In this document: piece after piece, positions 43,056 to 51,441 of the stretch
Layout of the letters: the number at the start of each line of letters is the position of its first letter
Numbering within the stretch: position 1 is the first letter of the stretch
DNA from: DAHUXD01 sp963736455
GTDB lineage: Bacteria > Acidobacteriota > Thermoanaerobaculia > UBA5066 > Gp7-AA6
Reading direction: 5' to 3'
Assembly (NCBI GenBank): GCA_963736455.1
Contig: CAVTON010000001.1
Location: 868,001-932,000, forward strand
Length of the DNA: 64,000 bases
The notes under the pieces: model-generated
What the model saw: only the letters and a program-made list of their open reading frames with translations
What the model was told of the DNA's origin: nothing
Databases searched by the model: none
Translations under genes and position numbers: made by a program

Positions 43056-45818
43056 ATGACTCCCAGCCGCCCCCCCACGGCGAGACCTCCCGGCGTCCTC
43101 CAGCCCTGGCAACGGCGGCTCTACCGGGTCCTGCTGATCCCGCTCGGACTGATCGCCGCCAATTCCATCTATCTCGCGGCATTCACACGCGACACCTCCT
43201 TTTTCTACGCGATGCTGCTGCTGCATCTCGCGCTCGGCCTGCTGATCGCGATCCCGTTCTTCGTCTTCGCCCTCACGCACGCGAAGCGGATGATCCGGAT
43301 GTGGAACAGGCGCGCGAAGGCCGCCGGGCTCGCGATCGTGACGCTCTCGGTCGTGTGCGTCGCGAGCGGCCTCTTCATGACGTTCCAGGGCGCGACCCTC
43401 AACCACCGGGCGATCTGGCTCGCCCACATCTCGTCGGTGCCGCTGGCGCTCGTGGCCTTCATCCTCCACCGGCGCGCGCACGTCCACAAGCTGCAGTTCC
43501 GCCGGCTCGCCGCGTGGGGCGGAGCCGTGGCCGTGTTCCTCGTCGCGATGGCCGTCGTCGCGCGGCTCGAGAAGCCGCCCCGGCGAATCGCCAACCGGAA
43601 CGGGGACACCGTCTTCTACCCGTCGGCGAGCGAGACGTTCGACCAGGGCCTCCTCGACGGCCGGCGGCTCTCGGCCAACGCGTACTGCCAGCAATGCCAC
43701 CCGGACTCTTACCACCAGTGGGAGCGCTCGGCCCACCGCTTCTCGTCCTTCAACAACCCCTTCTACCGGAAGAGCGTCGAGCTGATGGCCGATGAGGTCG
43801 GACGCGAGCGCACGAAGTGGTGCTCGGGCTGTCACGACCCCGTCGTGCTCTTCACCGGCCAGATGGGAAAGGCGACCCAGGCCTCGTTCTCGTACGACTC
43901 CTTCGAGGCTCAGCAGGGGCTGACGTGCATGTCCTGTCACTCGATCGCCGAGGTCAAGGACGTCACGGGCAACGGCTCCTACGTCATCGAGGAGTCGAAG
44001 CAGTATCCGTTCGCGTTCTCGAGGGTTTCGGCCCTGCGGGCCGTCAACCGCCTCCTCATCCGCATGGAGCCGTCGCTCCACCGCAAGACGTTCCTGAAGC
44101 CGTTCATGCGGACGCCCGAGTTCTGCTCGACGTGCCACAAGGTCAGCCTGATCCCCGCGCTCAACGGGTATCGGTGGATGCGGGGACAGGACCACTATGA
44201 CTCCTGGTACGACTCGGGCGTCTCGGGCCGCGCCGTCCGCTCGTTCTACGACCCGCCGAAGCCGAAAGCCTGCCGGGACTGCCACCTGCCGGCCTACCGG
44301 TCCGACGAGTTCGGCAACAAGAACGGCTTCGTCCACGACCACGTGTTCCCGGCGGCGAACACGGCGCTTCCCTCCGTCCGAGGAGACCACGAGACGGAGG
44401 CGAAGATCGCCGGGTTCCTGGAGAACAAGGTGCTCACGGTGGACGTGTTCGCGATCCGCCGGGGCGATGCCCTCGAGGTCCTCGGAGACGCGCCGGCCGT
44501 GGTCCATCCGGGAGAAACGGTCGACGTCGAGGTCGTGGTGCGTACCCGCGGCATCGGGCATCCCTACACCAACGGCACCTCGGACTCGAACGAGGTCTGG
44601 GTCTCGCTCGACGCCTCCGCGGAGACCGGCCCGTTCTTCCGAAGCGGCGCGATCGGCGCGGACGGACGGCTCGACGCCGCGGCCGATCGTCTCTCGACCC
44701 TGATCATCGACCAGAACGGCGAATACATGGATCGCCGCCAGCCCCAGGACATCCGGGTGCCGCTCTACAACAACGGCATCGGACCCGGGGCCTCCCGCGT
44801 CGTGCATTACCGGATCCGGGTTCCGGACGGCGCGCGCGGCCCGCTGACGCTCTCGGCCGGCACGCACTACCGGAAGTTCTCCCGCGACTACACGACCTTC
44901 GCCCTCGGCGCGGCGCACCCCTCGCTGCCCATCACGACACTGGCGCAGGACGAGGTCCGCCTGCGCGTCGCGGATCCCCGGGGTCCCGCCCCCCGCTTCG
45001 CCGGCAAGGCGGGAACGCGCGGCAACACCGATCCCCTCTGGCTTCGCTGGAACGACTACGGCATCGGGCTCTTCCTGCAGGGCGACCTCAAGGGCGCCGC
45101 GCGCGCGTGGTCGAAAGTGGCGGAGCTCGCGCCCGACAAGCCGGACGGGCCCCTGAACCGCGCGCGTGCGGAGATCGCCGAGGGCCGCCTGACCGACGCG
45201 AAGACCTCTCTCGCCGAGGCCGAGAGGCGCCGGCCCGGCTGGGGCAAGACCGCCTACTTTCGCGCCACGGTCGCCAGGGACGAGGGTCGGCTGGACGACG
45301 CCGAGAAGGACCTCCTGGCCGTCCTCGCGCAATTCCCCCTCGATCGCGTCGCGTGGAACGATCTCGGCCTCGTCTACTGGCTCGACGGCCGGTTCCCCGA
45401 GGCGCTCGCCGCCTACGGCAAGACGCTCGCGATCGATCCCGAAGACCTGAACGCCCACTACAACCGGATGCGCGTGTATCGGGCGATGGGAGACCGCCGC
45501 AACGCCGACGTCGAGGACGCCGCGTACCGCAGGTACAAGGCCGACGAGTCGATCCGCGCCGTCCCGGGCGACTTCCGGATCCGGAACCCGTGGGCCAACC
45601 GCGAATCGCTCCCGATCCACGTGCACGCGGAGGCCGAGCCTCCGCCCGCGGAGCCCGCGCCGTGGGTCGCGCGGATGGGCCCGAAGGGCTACGAGACGGA
45701 CCGGGGCTACCTGACGAAGGCGCACCCGCCCGTGCCCTCCGAAGCCGCGCAGTGGTCGTACGCGACGGCGTCGGCAAATCCCGCCTCGGGCTCTCCACGG
45801 GCGCCATCGTCGCCGTAG
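43056..45818 (+). CDS. Membrane-anchored pentaheme c-type cytochrome with C-terminal TPRs
   Basis: A 920-residue protein. Residues about 25-185 hold four or five membrane helices. A periplasmic cytochrome domain follows with five CxxCH heme sites: CQQCH (211), CSGCH (256), CMSCH (291), CSTCH (357) and CRDCH (406), the arrangement of cytochrome c554-type families. A beta-rich part (about 450-640) leads to TPR repeats (about 660-830, with AWNDLGLVYWLDGRFPEALA). It has no enzyme signature beyond hemes. The membrane part may take electrons from quinol or another carrier. It is the first of a set with the CRTAC1 proteins; the fusion is unusual. Confidence 0.9.
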   Translation: MTPSRPPTARPPGVLQPWQRRLYRVLLIPLGLIAANSIYLAAFTRDTSFFYAMLLLHLALGLLIAIPFFVFALTHAKRMIRMWNRRAKAAGLAIVTLSVVCVASGLFMTFQGATLNHRAIWLAHISSVPLALVAFILHRRAHVHKLQFRRLAAWGGAVAVFLVAMAVVARLEKPPRRIANRNGDTVFYPSASETFDQGLLDGRRLSANAYCQQCHPDSYHQWERSAHRFSSFNNPFYRKSVELMADEVGRERTKWCSGCHDPVVLFTGQMGKATQASFSYDSFEAQQGLTCMSCHSIAEVKDVTGNGSYVIEESKQYPFAFSRVSALRAVNRLLIRMEPSLHRKTFLKPFMRTPEFCSTCHKVSLIPALNGYRWMRGQDHYDSWYDSGVSGRAVRSFYDPPKPKACRDCHLPAYRSDEFGNKNGFVHDHVFPAANTALPSVRGDHETEAKIAGFLENKVLTVDVFAIRRGDALEVLGDAPAVVHPGETVDVEVVVRTRGIGHPYTNGTSDSNEVWVSLDASAETGPFFRSGAIGADGRLDAAADRLSTLIIDQNGEYMDRRQPQDIRVPLYNNGIGPGASRVVHYRIRVPDGARGPLTLSAGTHYRKFSRDYTTFALGAAHPSLPITTLAQDEVRLRVADPRGPAPRFAGKAGTRGNTDPLWLRWNDYGIGLFLQGDLKGAARAWSKVAELAPDKPDGPLNRARAEIAEGRLTDAKTSLAEAERRRPGWGKTAYFRATVARDEGRLDDAEKDLLAVLAQFPLDRVAWNDLGLVYWLDGRFPEALAAYGKTLAIDPEDLNAHYNRMRVYRAMGDRRNADVEDAAYRRYKADESIRAVPGDFRIRNPWANRESLPIHVHAEAEPPPAEPAPWVARMGPKGYETDRGYLTKAHPPVPSEAAQWSYATASANPASGSPRAPSSP

Positions 45819-45825
45819 CGTCGGA

Positions 45826-45831
45826 TACACT
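45826..45831 (+). promoter_or_regulatory. -10-like TACACT close to the first CRTAC1 gene start
   Basis: TACACT ends nine bases before the GTG at 45841, with no Shine-Dalgarno sequence. It lies just past the stop of the cytochrome gene. Confidence 0.42.
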
Positions 45832-45840
45832 TCGCCGCCC

Positions 45841-47553
45841 GTGCGCCGCCTCCCTGGGATTCTGGTCGTCTTCGGCCTGGCCGCCGCCTGCCGCCGGGCC
45901 GGAAAGCCGGCCGCGCCTCCGGTTCCGACTCCGGCGCCGACCCCGCCTCCCGCGATCGCCTTCGAGGAGAAGGCGGCACAGCTCGGCGTCGATTTCACGC
46001 ACGTCACGGGAGCCACGGGAAAGAAGTGGATGCCCGAGACGATGGGCGGCGGCGTCGCGGTCCTCGACTACGACGGCGACGGAAAGCCGGACCTGCTCTT
46101 CGTCTCGGGGGCGTACTGGCCGGGCGATCCGCGGGCCGCGTCGCAGAAGTCCTCGCTCGCGCTCTACCGCAACGAGGGCAACGATGGCTCGGGACGGCCC
46201 CGATTCCGGAACGTCACGCGCGAGGCCGGACTCCAGAAGGTCTTCTACGGGATGGGCGCCTCGGTCGGCGACTACGACAACGACGGGCGAGACGACGTCT
46301 ACGTCACGGCGCTCGGCGGAAATCACCTCTTTCACAACCGGGGCGGCCGCTTCGAGGAGGTCACTCGAGAGGCGGGAGTCGGCGATTCGGGCTGGGGCAC
46401 GTCCTCGGCCTGGTTCGACTACGACGGAGACGGCCTTCTCGATCTGTACGTCGGACGCTACGTCGCGTGGAGCCCGCAGAAGGATCTCTTCTGCACGCTC
46501 GACGGCAAGACCAAGTCCTATTGCACTCCCGAGCGCTACCCCGGAACGCCCTCGCACCTCTACCGCAACCTCGGCGGCGGACGCTTCGAGGACGTCACGA
46601 AGAAGGCGGGCCTCTACACCGAGAACCAGAAGGCGCTCGGCGTCGCGCCCTGGGACTATGACGGCGACGGGCGAGTGGACCTTTTCGTGGCCAACGACAC
46701 CGCTCCGAACAACCTCTTCCACAACAAGGGCGATGGCACGTTCGAGGACGTCGCGATTCCGGCGGGGATCGCGGTGGACGAGGCGGGCCGGGCTCGAGGC
46801 GCGATGGGCGCGGCCTGGGCCGACACGAAGAACGGCGCCGGGACCACGCTGGCGATCGGCAACTTCTCGAACGAGCTCAAGTCGCTCTACTGGACCGACA
46901 CGGGCGAGGTTTTTCTCGACGAGTCGCCGAAGAGCGGCGTGGGCGCCAGCTCCTTCCTCGACCTGACCTTCGGCGTGCTCTTTCTCGACGCGGATCTCGA
47001 CGGCCGGACGGACCTGCTGCTCGCCAACGGCCACGTCGAGCCCACCGTCCAGGAGGTCCAGAAGGAGGTGGCCTACCGCCAGGCGCCGGTCCTCTATCGC
47101 AACGCGGGAGGCGGGCGCTTCACCGCCCTGGGTGCCCGATCGGGGGACCTCGCGAAACCGCTGGTCGCGCGCGGAGCCGCCTATGCCGACCTCGACGGCG
47201 ACGGAGACCTCGATCTCGTGATCGTCGAAAACGGCGGACCGGCTCGGATCTACCTGAACCCCGTGAATTCTCCGAATCGCAGCGTCCGTCTGCGCCTCGT
47301 GGGCGCCGGCAAGTCGAACCGCGACGCCGTGGGCGCCCGCGTGACGGCCCGGATCGGCGACCGCTCGCTGACGCAGCAGGTTTCGGGCGGACAGTCGTAT
47401 CTCTCGGCCTCCGAGAAGACCCTCACCTTCGGCCTCGGGTCGGCGTCGAAGATCGACACGCTCGAGATCCGGTGGCCCGACGGCGCCATGCAGACGATGA
47501 GGGACGTTCCGGGCGGCGCGCGTCTGACGGTGCGGGAGCCGGCGAAGATCTGA
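45841..47553 (+). CDS. CRTAC1-type lipoprotein (FG-GAP/VCBS repeats with ASPIC/UnbV domain)
   Basis: A 570-residue lipoprotein. The GTG start gives a signal with lipobox LAAAC at about residues 13-17, then a Pro-rich linker. About seven FG-GAP/VCBS blades follow, each with a calcium-loop motif such as DYDGDGKPDLLFV, DYDNDGRDDVYVT and DLDGDGDLDLVIV, forming a beta-propeller. The C-terminus is an ASPIC/UnbV domain (GDRSLTQQVSGGQSYLSASE and IRWPDGAMQTM). Such proteins are surface or periplasmic and of unknown function in bacteria. It follows the cytochrome by 22 bases and precedes an esterase. Confidence 0.9.
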   Translation: MRRLPGILVVFGLAAACRRAGKPAAPPVPTPAPTPPPAIAFEEKAAQLGVDFTHVTGATGKKWMPETMGGGVAVLDYDGDGKPDLLFVSGAYWPGDPRAASQKSSLALYRNEGNDGSGRPRFRNVTREAGLQKVFYGMGASVGDYDNDGRDDVYVTALGGNHLFHNRGGRFEEVTREAGVGDSGWGTSSAWFDYDGDGLLDLYVGRYVAWSPQKDLFCTLDGKTKSYCTPERYPGTPSHLYRNLGGGRFEDVTKKAGLYTENQKALGVAPWDYDGDGRVDLFVANDTAPNNLFHNKGDGTFEDVAIPAGIAVDEAGRARGAMGAAWADTKNGAGTTLAIGNFSNELKSLYWTDTGEVFLDESPKSGVGASSFLDLTFGVLFLDADLDGRTDLLLANGHVEPTVQEVQKEVAYRQAPVLYRNAGGGRFTALGARSGDLAKPLVARGAAYADLDGDGDLDLVIVENGGPARIYLNPVNSPNRSVRLRLVGAGKSNRDAVGARVTARIGDRSLTQQVSGGQSYLSASEKTLTFGLGSASKIDTLEIRWPDGAMQTMRDVPGGARLTVREPAKI

Positions 47554-47556
47554 TCC

Positions 47557-48510
47557 ATGCGCGTGTCGCCGCGGCTCCTCGCCCTGCCTTTCGCCCTCGC
47601 CGCGGCGGCGTTCGTTCACGCGACCCCGGCGCCGCGCGCCGCGGAGCACCTCCTGACCTCCGGCGGGCGCGCCCGAAGCTTCCTTCTCTACGCGCCGTCG
47701 GGAATTCGCGCCGGAAGAACCTACCCGCTCGTTCTCGTTTTCCACGGCGGAGGTGGCACGGCCGAAGGCATGGAGAAACTGACCCGATTCGATTCGCTCG
47801 CCGAGCGCGAGACGTTTTTCGTGGCGTATCCGGAGGCCGTGGGGCGGCACTGGAACGACGGGCGCGAGGTCGAGTCCTTCGAGAGTTACCGCGAGAAGGT
47901 CGACGACGTCGCGTTCGTCGAGGCCGTGATCGGCGCGATCGCCGGGGAGCACCCGATCGACCCGGCCCGCGTCTATGCGACGGGGCTCTCGAACGGCGCG
48001 ATCTTCGTCCAGGACCTCGCGCTGCGCCTCTCCTCGAGGATTGCGGCGATCGCCTCTGTGGCCGGCGGAGTGCCCGAGCCTCTGCGCCACGGCTTCCGGC
48101 CGGCCCGGCCGGTTTCGGCGCTCCTCTTCCACGGAACGGCCGACCCGCTCGTCCCGTTCGAGGGCGGTGCGATCTCCCTGGGGCGCGGCCGGGTCCTCGG
48201 CGCGGAGGAGACGGCCCGGCTCTGGGCTTCGGTCGACGGGTGCCCGCCCGATCCCGAGACGACCGCGCCGGCGGCGCAGGAAAACGGCTGCCGGCGGACT
48301 CGCGAGCGCTGGACCGGCGGACGCGATCGCACCGAGGTCGTGCTCGACGCGCTCGAAGGAGGCGGCCACACGTGGCCGGGAGGCCCGCAGTACGCGCCGA
48401 GAATCCTCATCGGGCGAGTCTGTCCGGAGCCCGACGCGACGAGCGCGATCTGGGAGTTCTTTCGAGCGCACGGGCGAACCGCGGCCGCCGCGCCGGCGGC
48501 CCGGCCATGA
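47557..48510 (+). CDS. Secreted PHB-depolymerase/feruloyl-esterase-like hydrolase
   Basis: A 317-residue alpha/beta hydrolase with a signal peptide (RLLALPFALAAAAFVHATPA). The LpqC/polyhydroxybutyrate-depolymerase family pattern is clear: YPLVLVFHGGGGTAEGM, the nucleophile in YATGLSNGA, an acid in FHGTADPLVPF and the His in GGGHTWPGG. Members cleave esters such as polyhydroxyalkanoates or feruloylated polysaccharides; the substrate cannot be chosen from sequence. It begins three bases after the CRTAC1 stop, and its stop overlaps the acetyltransferase start (ATGA). Confidence 0.88.
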   Translation: MRVSPRLLALPFALAAAAFVHATPAPRAAEHLLTSGGRARSFLLYAPSGIRAGRTYPLVLVFHGGGGTAEGMEKLTRFDSLAERETFFVAYPEAVGRHWNDGREVESFESYREKVDDVAFVEAVIGAIAGEHPIDPARVYATGLSNGAIFVQDLALRLSSRIAAIASVAGGVPEPLRHGFRPARPVSALLFHGTADPLVPFEGGAISLGRGRVLGAEETARLWASVDGCPPDPETTAPAAQENGCRRTRERWTGGRDRTEVVLDALEGGGHTWPGGPQYAPRILIGRVCPEPDATSAIWEFFRAHGRTAAAAPAARP

Positions 48511-48953
48511 ACGAAACGCGCGTCCGCCGCGCGCGGCCGGAGGACAGCGGACACCTTGCCGCGCTCTCGACGCAGCTCGGGTATCCGATGTCCGCCGCCG
48601 ACGCATCGGAACGCCTCGACCGGCTCTCGTCCCATCCCGACCATGCGATCCTCGTCGCCGAGGAAGCCGGGACGGTCGCGGGCTGGATCCAGGTCAGCCT
48701 CCCCCGCATCTTCGAGACGCCGGCGAGCGCCGAGATCGCGGGCCTCATCGTGGACGAAGGGCGGCGAGGGCGCGGGATCGGCCGAATGCTCGTCGCGGCG
48801 GCGGTCGAGTGGGCCCGTTCCGAGGGCTGCCGCGCCGTGCGCGTGCGCTCGAACGTGATCCGGGAGCGGGCACACGCCTTCTACGCCCGCGAAGGGTTCC
48901 GGGAGCTCAAGACACAGAAGGTCCTCGAGAAGACGCTCCGCGCGCCCTCCTGA
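48507..48953 (+). CDS. GNAT family N-acetyltransferase
   Basis: A 148-residue acetyltransferase with the GNAT fold: VRRARPEDSGHLAALSTQLG at the N-terminus, AEIAGLIVDEGRRGRGIGRM with the acetyl-CoA loop (RRGRGIG), and FYAREGFRELKTQKV near the end. It resembles the aminoglycoside 6'-acetyltransferase-like and regulator-linked GNATs, but no substrate is indicated. Its start overlaps the hydrolase stop by four bases, making it the last gene of a plus-strand run. The rhomboid gene is convergent nine bases away. Confidence 0.88.
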   Translation: MNETRVRRARPEDSGHLAALSTQLGYPMSAADASERLDRLSSHPDHAILVAEEAGTVAGWIQVSLPRIFETPASAEIAGLIVDEGRRGRGIGRMLVAAAVEWARSEGCRAVRVRSNVIRERAHAFYAREGFRELKTQKVLEKTLRAPS

Positions 48954-48962
48954 GCCGCGCGG

Positions 48963-49703
48963 TCAAATCGCCCGGAGGGCGGGTCGGCGGTCGCCGCCGA
49001 AGAGCCTGACCAGGACGACGCCGGCGACGAAGCCTCCGATGTGCGCGCCATAAGCCACGCCGCCCATCTGTCCGCCGAGCATCCCGGCGCCGCTGGCGAG
49101 CTGGAAGAGGAACCAGAGGCCGATCACGAGCAGCGCCGGAACCTCCATGAGGCTGTAGAGGAACAGAACGCGCACCCGCCGCCGCGGGAAGAGAACGATG
49201 TATCCGCCGAGCACGCCCGAGATCGCTCCCGATGCGCCGAGCGACGGAATCAGCGGGTTGGCTCCGACCATGGCGGTGACGAGCACGTGCGAGAGGCCGG
49301 CGAGGACTCCCGCCAGCATGTAGAAGACGAAGTAGCGCGCGTGGCCGAGCGCGTCCTCGAGGTTGTCTCCGAAGATCCAGAGGTAGAGCATGTTTCCGAA
49401 GAGGTGCGCGAAGCCGCCGTGCATGAACATGCCGCTCACGAGCGTCAGGAAGACGGGGATCGGCGTCGGCTCGAGCACGAGGTTGCCGATCTCCCGGCCG
49501 TACGGATCGCGCAGCGGAACGGCCTGCGCGATGTCGTGGCCGGAGAGAATTTCCGCCGGAACGGTCGCGTAGGCCATCGTGAAACGCTCGTTCGATCCCA
49601 TTCCCTGGAGCGCGACGAAGACGAAGACGTTGGCGGCAATGAGGAGCCAGGTCACGCCGGGCGTCGAGCGCCGGTCCGAGTTGTCGTCGCCGATCGGGAT
49701 CAT
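48963..49703 (-). CDS. Rhomboid family intramembrane serine protease
   Basis: A 246-residue membrane protein with six predicted helices. The catalytic Ser is in LGASGAISGVLGGY and the His in YGAHIGGFVAG; the N-terminal half has MFMHGGFAHLFGNMLYLWIF, a typical rhomboid loop. Rhomboids cut transmembrane segments of membrane proteins. The ATG follows GGAGCTCTC. The second CRTAC1 protein follows further upstream on the same strand, about 50 bases away. The substrate is unknown. Confidence 0.92.
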   Translation of the reverse strand: MIPIGDDNSDRRSTPGVTWLLIAANVFVFVALQGMGSNERFTMAYATVPAEILSGHDIAQAVPLRDPYGREIGNLVLEPTPIPVFLTLVSGMFMHGGFAHLFGNMLYLWIFGDNLEDALGHARYFVFYMLAGVLAGLSHVLVTAMVGANPLIPSLGASGAISGVLGGYIVLFPRRRVRVLFLYSLMEVPALLVIGLWFLFQLASGAGMLGGQMGGVAYGAHIGGFVAGVVLVRLFGGDRRPALRAI

Positions 49704-49752
49704 GAGAGCTCCGGCGGATCATAGCCCCGGCGCCGGGCCGCGCCCGCCGGAC

Positions 49753-51441
49753 TCAGGGACCCGGAACGGCTTCGAGATCGCCCCCCGGTTGGAGGCGATA
49801 GACCTTGCGGGCCGCGACGTGGCGGAAGGTCTGCGTCCGTCCGTCCGGCCATCGGACCTCGATCGAGGCCGCCTCGTCGGCCGCGCCGAGCCCGAAGTGC
49901 AATGGAACGAGCGAGCCGGAGGCGTACGACGACGAGACGCGAAACGTCTGGCTCTGCGTGCGGCCGTCGGCCGTGACCTTGACGCGGGTGCCGAGGACGG
50001 TGCGGCCGTCGGCGCCGGGCTCGAGGTCGAGCGCGAGCCAGCCCTGCCGGGCCCCGATCTCGTTGCGAAAGACTCGGACCGGCCCGTCGATGTCCACGAC
50101 GACGAGGTCGAGCGCGCCGTTGCCCTCGAAGTCCGCCACCGCCGAACCCCGAGCGGCCATTCGCGTCCGTCCGAGATCCCCCGAGCCCGTCCACTCGACG
50201 AACTTGCCGCCGCCGAGGTTGTGGAGCAGCACGGTCTTCTGGTCGAACGCGGAATCGCCCGCCTCGACGTATTGCGCGCCGCCGCTCTTGTAGTGGCCGA
50301 GCGTGCGCGGAAGCTTCGGCGCGAGGTGGCCGCCGGCGGCGTAGGCGTCGAGCCAGCCGTCGTTGTCGAAATCGGCGAAGTGGGTGCCCCACTTGACGAA
50401 GGGCACGCCGACGGCCGCCACGCCCGAGGACGCTCCTGCGTCGTCGAAGAGAACGCCGTCCACGTTGCGGTAGAGGCTGATCGGCTCGGCGCCGAAGTTC
50501 GTGACGAAGAGGCTCTCCCTTCCGTCTCCGAAGGGATCGCCGACCGCGGCGCCCATGCCGGCCCGGGGATGGTCGCCGAGGACGCCGGCTCCCGTCTCGG
50601 CCGTCGTCTCCTCGAAGGTCCCGTCGCCGCGATTTCGGAAGAGGCGATTGGCGACGCGGTCGTTGACGAAGTAGAGATCGTCGAGCCCGTCGCCGTCGTA
50701 ATCGAGCACCGCCGCCCCGAGCGTCTTCGTCTCGGCCGGGGGCACGGCGAGGCCGGCCTTCTTCGTCGCGTCCTCGAACTTGCGGCCGCCGAGGTTGCGA
50801 AAGAGGTGCGAGGGCTGGCCCACGTAGTCCTCCGGAATTCTCAGCTCGAACTGCGGCTGCGCGGCTTCCCACTCGGGAGTCGAGTCGAGATAGTTGGCCA
50901 CGACGACGTCGAGGCGCCCGTCCCCGTCGTAGTCGAGGAAGCCTGCGCCGACCGAGAACAGCGGGTCCTCGAGCCCGGTGTCCCGGCCCTCCTCGAATGT
51001 GCCGTCGCCCCTGTTCCACCAGACGGCGTTGGGGCCGACGTTCGTCAGGTAGAGATCGAGGCGGCCGTCTCCATCGAGGTCCGCCCAGAACGCTCCCATG
51101 CCGAGGCCGCAGGCGTGGATCCCGGCCTTCGCCGTGACGTCTTCGAAACGGCCTCCGCCGACGTTGCGGTAGAGGCGGCCGCACGACTCGGTGTTCGGCT
51201 TGCCCCATCTCGGGATCGAATTGGTCACGTAGAGGTCGGGCCGCCCGTCCCCGTCGTAGTCGCCGACGGCGCAGCCCCCGATCATCGTCGGGATCAGCTT
51301 CAGGCGCATGAGGTCGCCCTGGACGCGCATGTCGACGCCCGAGGACTTCGTGACGTCGCGGAACACGCCGGGCGGCGCGTCGCCGGAAGCGCCGACGACG
51401 GCCAGAACGAGGAGCGCGAGGAGACCGACCGGGCGTCTCAC
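49753..51441 (-). CDS. Second CRTAC1-type secreted protein (FG-GAP repeats with ASPIC/UnbV domain)
   Basis: A 562-residue exported protein with a signal peptide (LLALLVLAVVGASG, without a lipobox Cys). FG-GAP blades are marked by DYDGDGRPDLYVT, DLDGDGRLDLYLT, DYDGDGRLDVVVA, DYDGDGLDDLYFV and DFDNDGWLDAYAA. The C-terminal ASPIC/UnbV domain ends with IEVRWPDGRTQTFRHVA. It is a divergent relative of the plus-strand CRTAC1 protein about 2 kb away. Its ATG overlaps the stop of the larger FG-GAP protein by four bases, so the two are co-translated and may act together at the cell surface. Confidence 0.9.
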   Translation of the reverse strand: MRRPVGLLALLVLAVVGASGDAPPGVFRDVTKSSGVDMRVQGDLMRLKLIPTMIGGCAVGDYDGDGRPDLYVTNSIPRWGKPNTESCGRLYRNVGGGRFEDVTAKAGIHACGLGMGAFWADLDGDGRLDLYLTNVGPNAVWWNRGDGTFEEGRDTGLEDPLFSVGAGFLDYDGDGRLDVVVANYLDSTPEWEAAQPQFELRIPEDYVGQPSHLFRNLGGRKFEDATKKAGLAVPPAETKTLGAAVLDYDGDGLDDLYFVNDRVANRLFRNRGDGTFEETTAETGAGVLGDHPRAGMGAAVGDPFGDGRESLFVTNFGAEPISLYRNVDGVLFDDAGASSGVAAVGVPFVKWGTHFADFDNDGWLDAYAAGGHLAPKLPRTLGHYKSGGAQYVEAGDSAFDQKTVLLHNLGGGKFVEWTGSGDLGRTRMAARGSAVADFEGNGALDLVVVDIDGPVRVFRNEIGARQGWLALDLEPGADGRTVLGTRVKVTADGRTQSQTFRVSSSYASGSLVPLHFGLGAADEAASIEVRWPDGRTQTFRHVAARKVYRLQPGGDLEAVPGP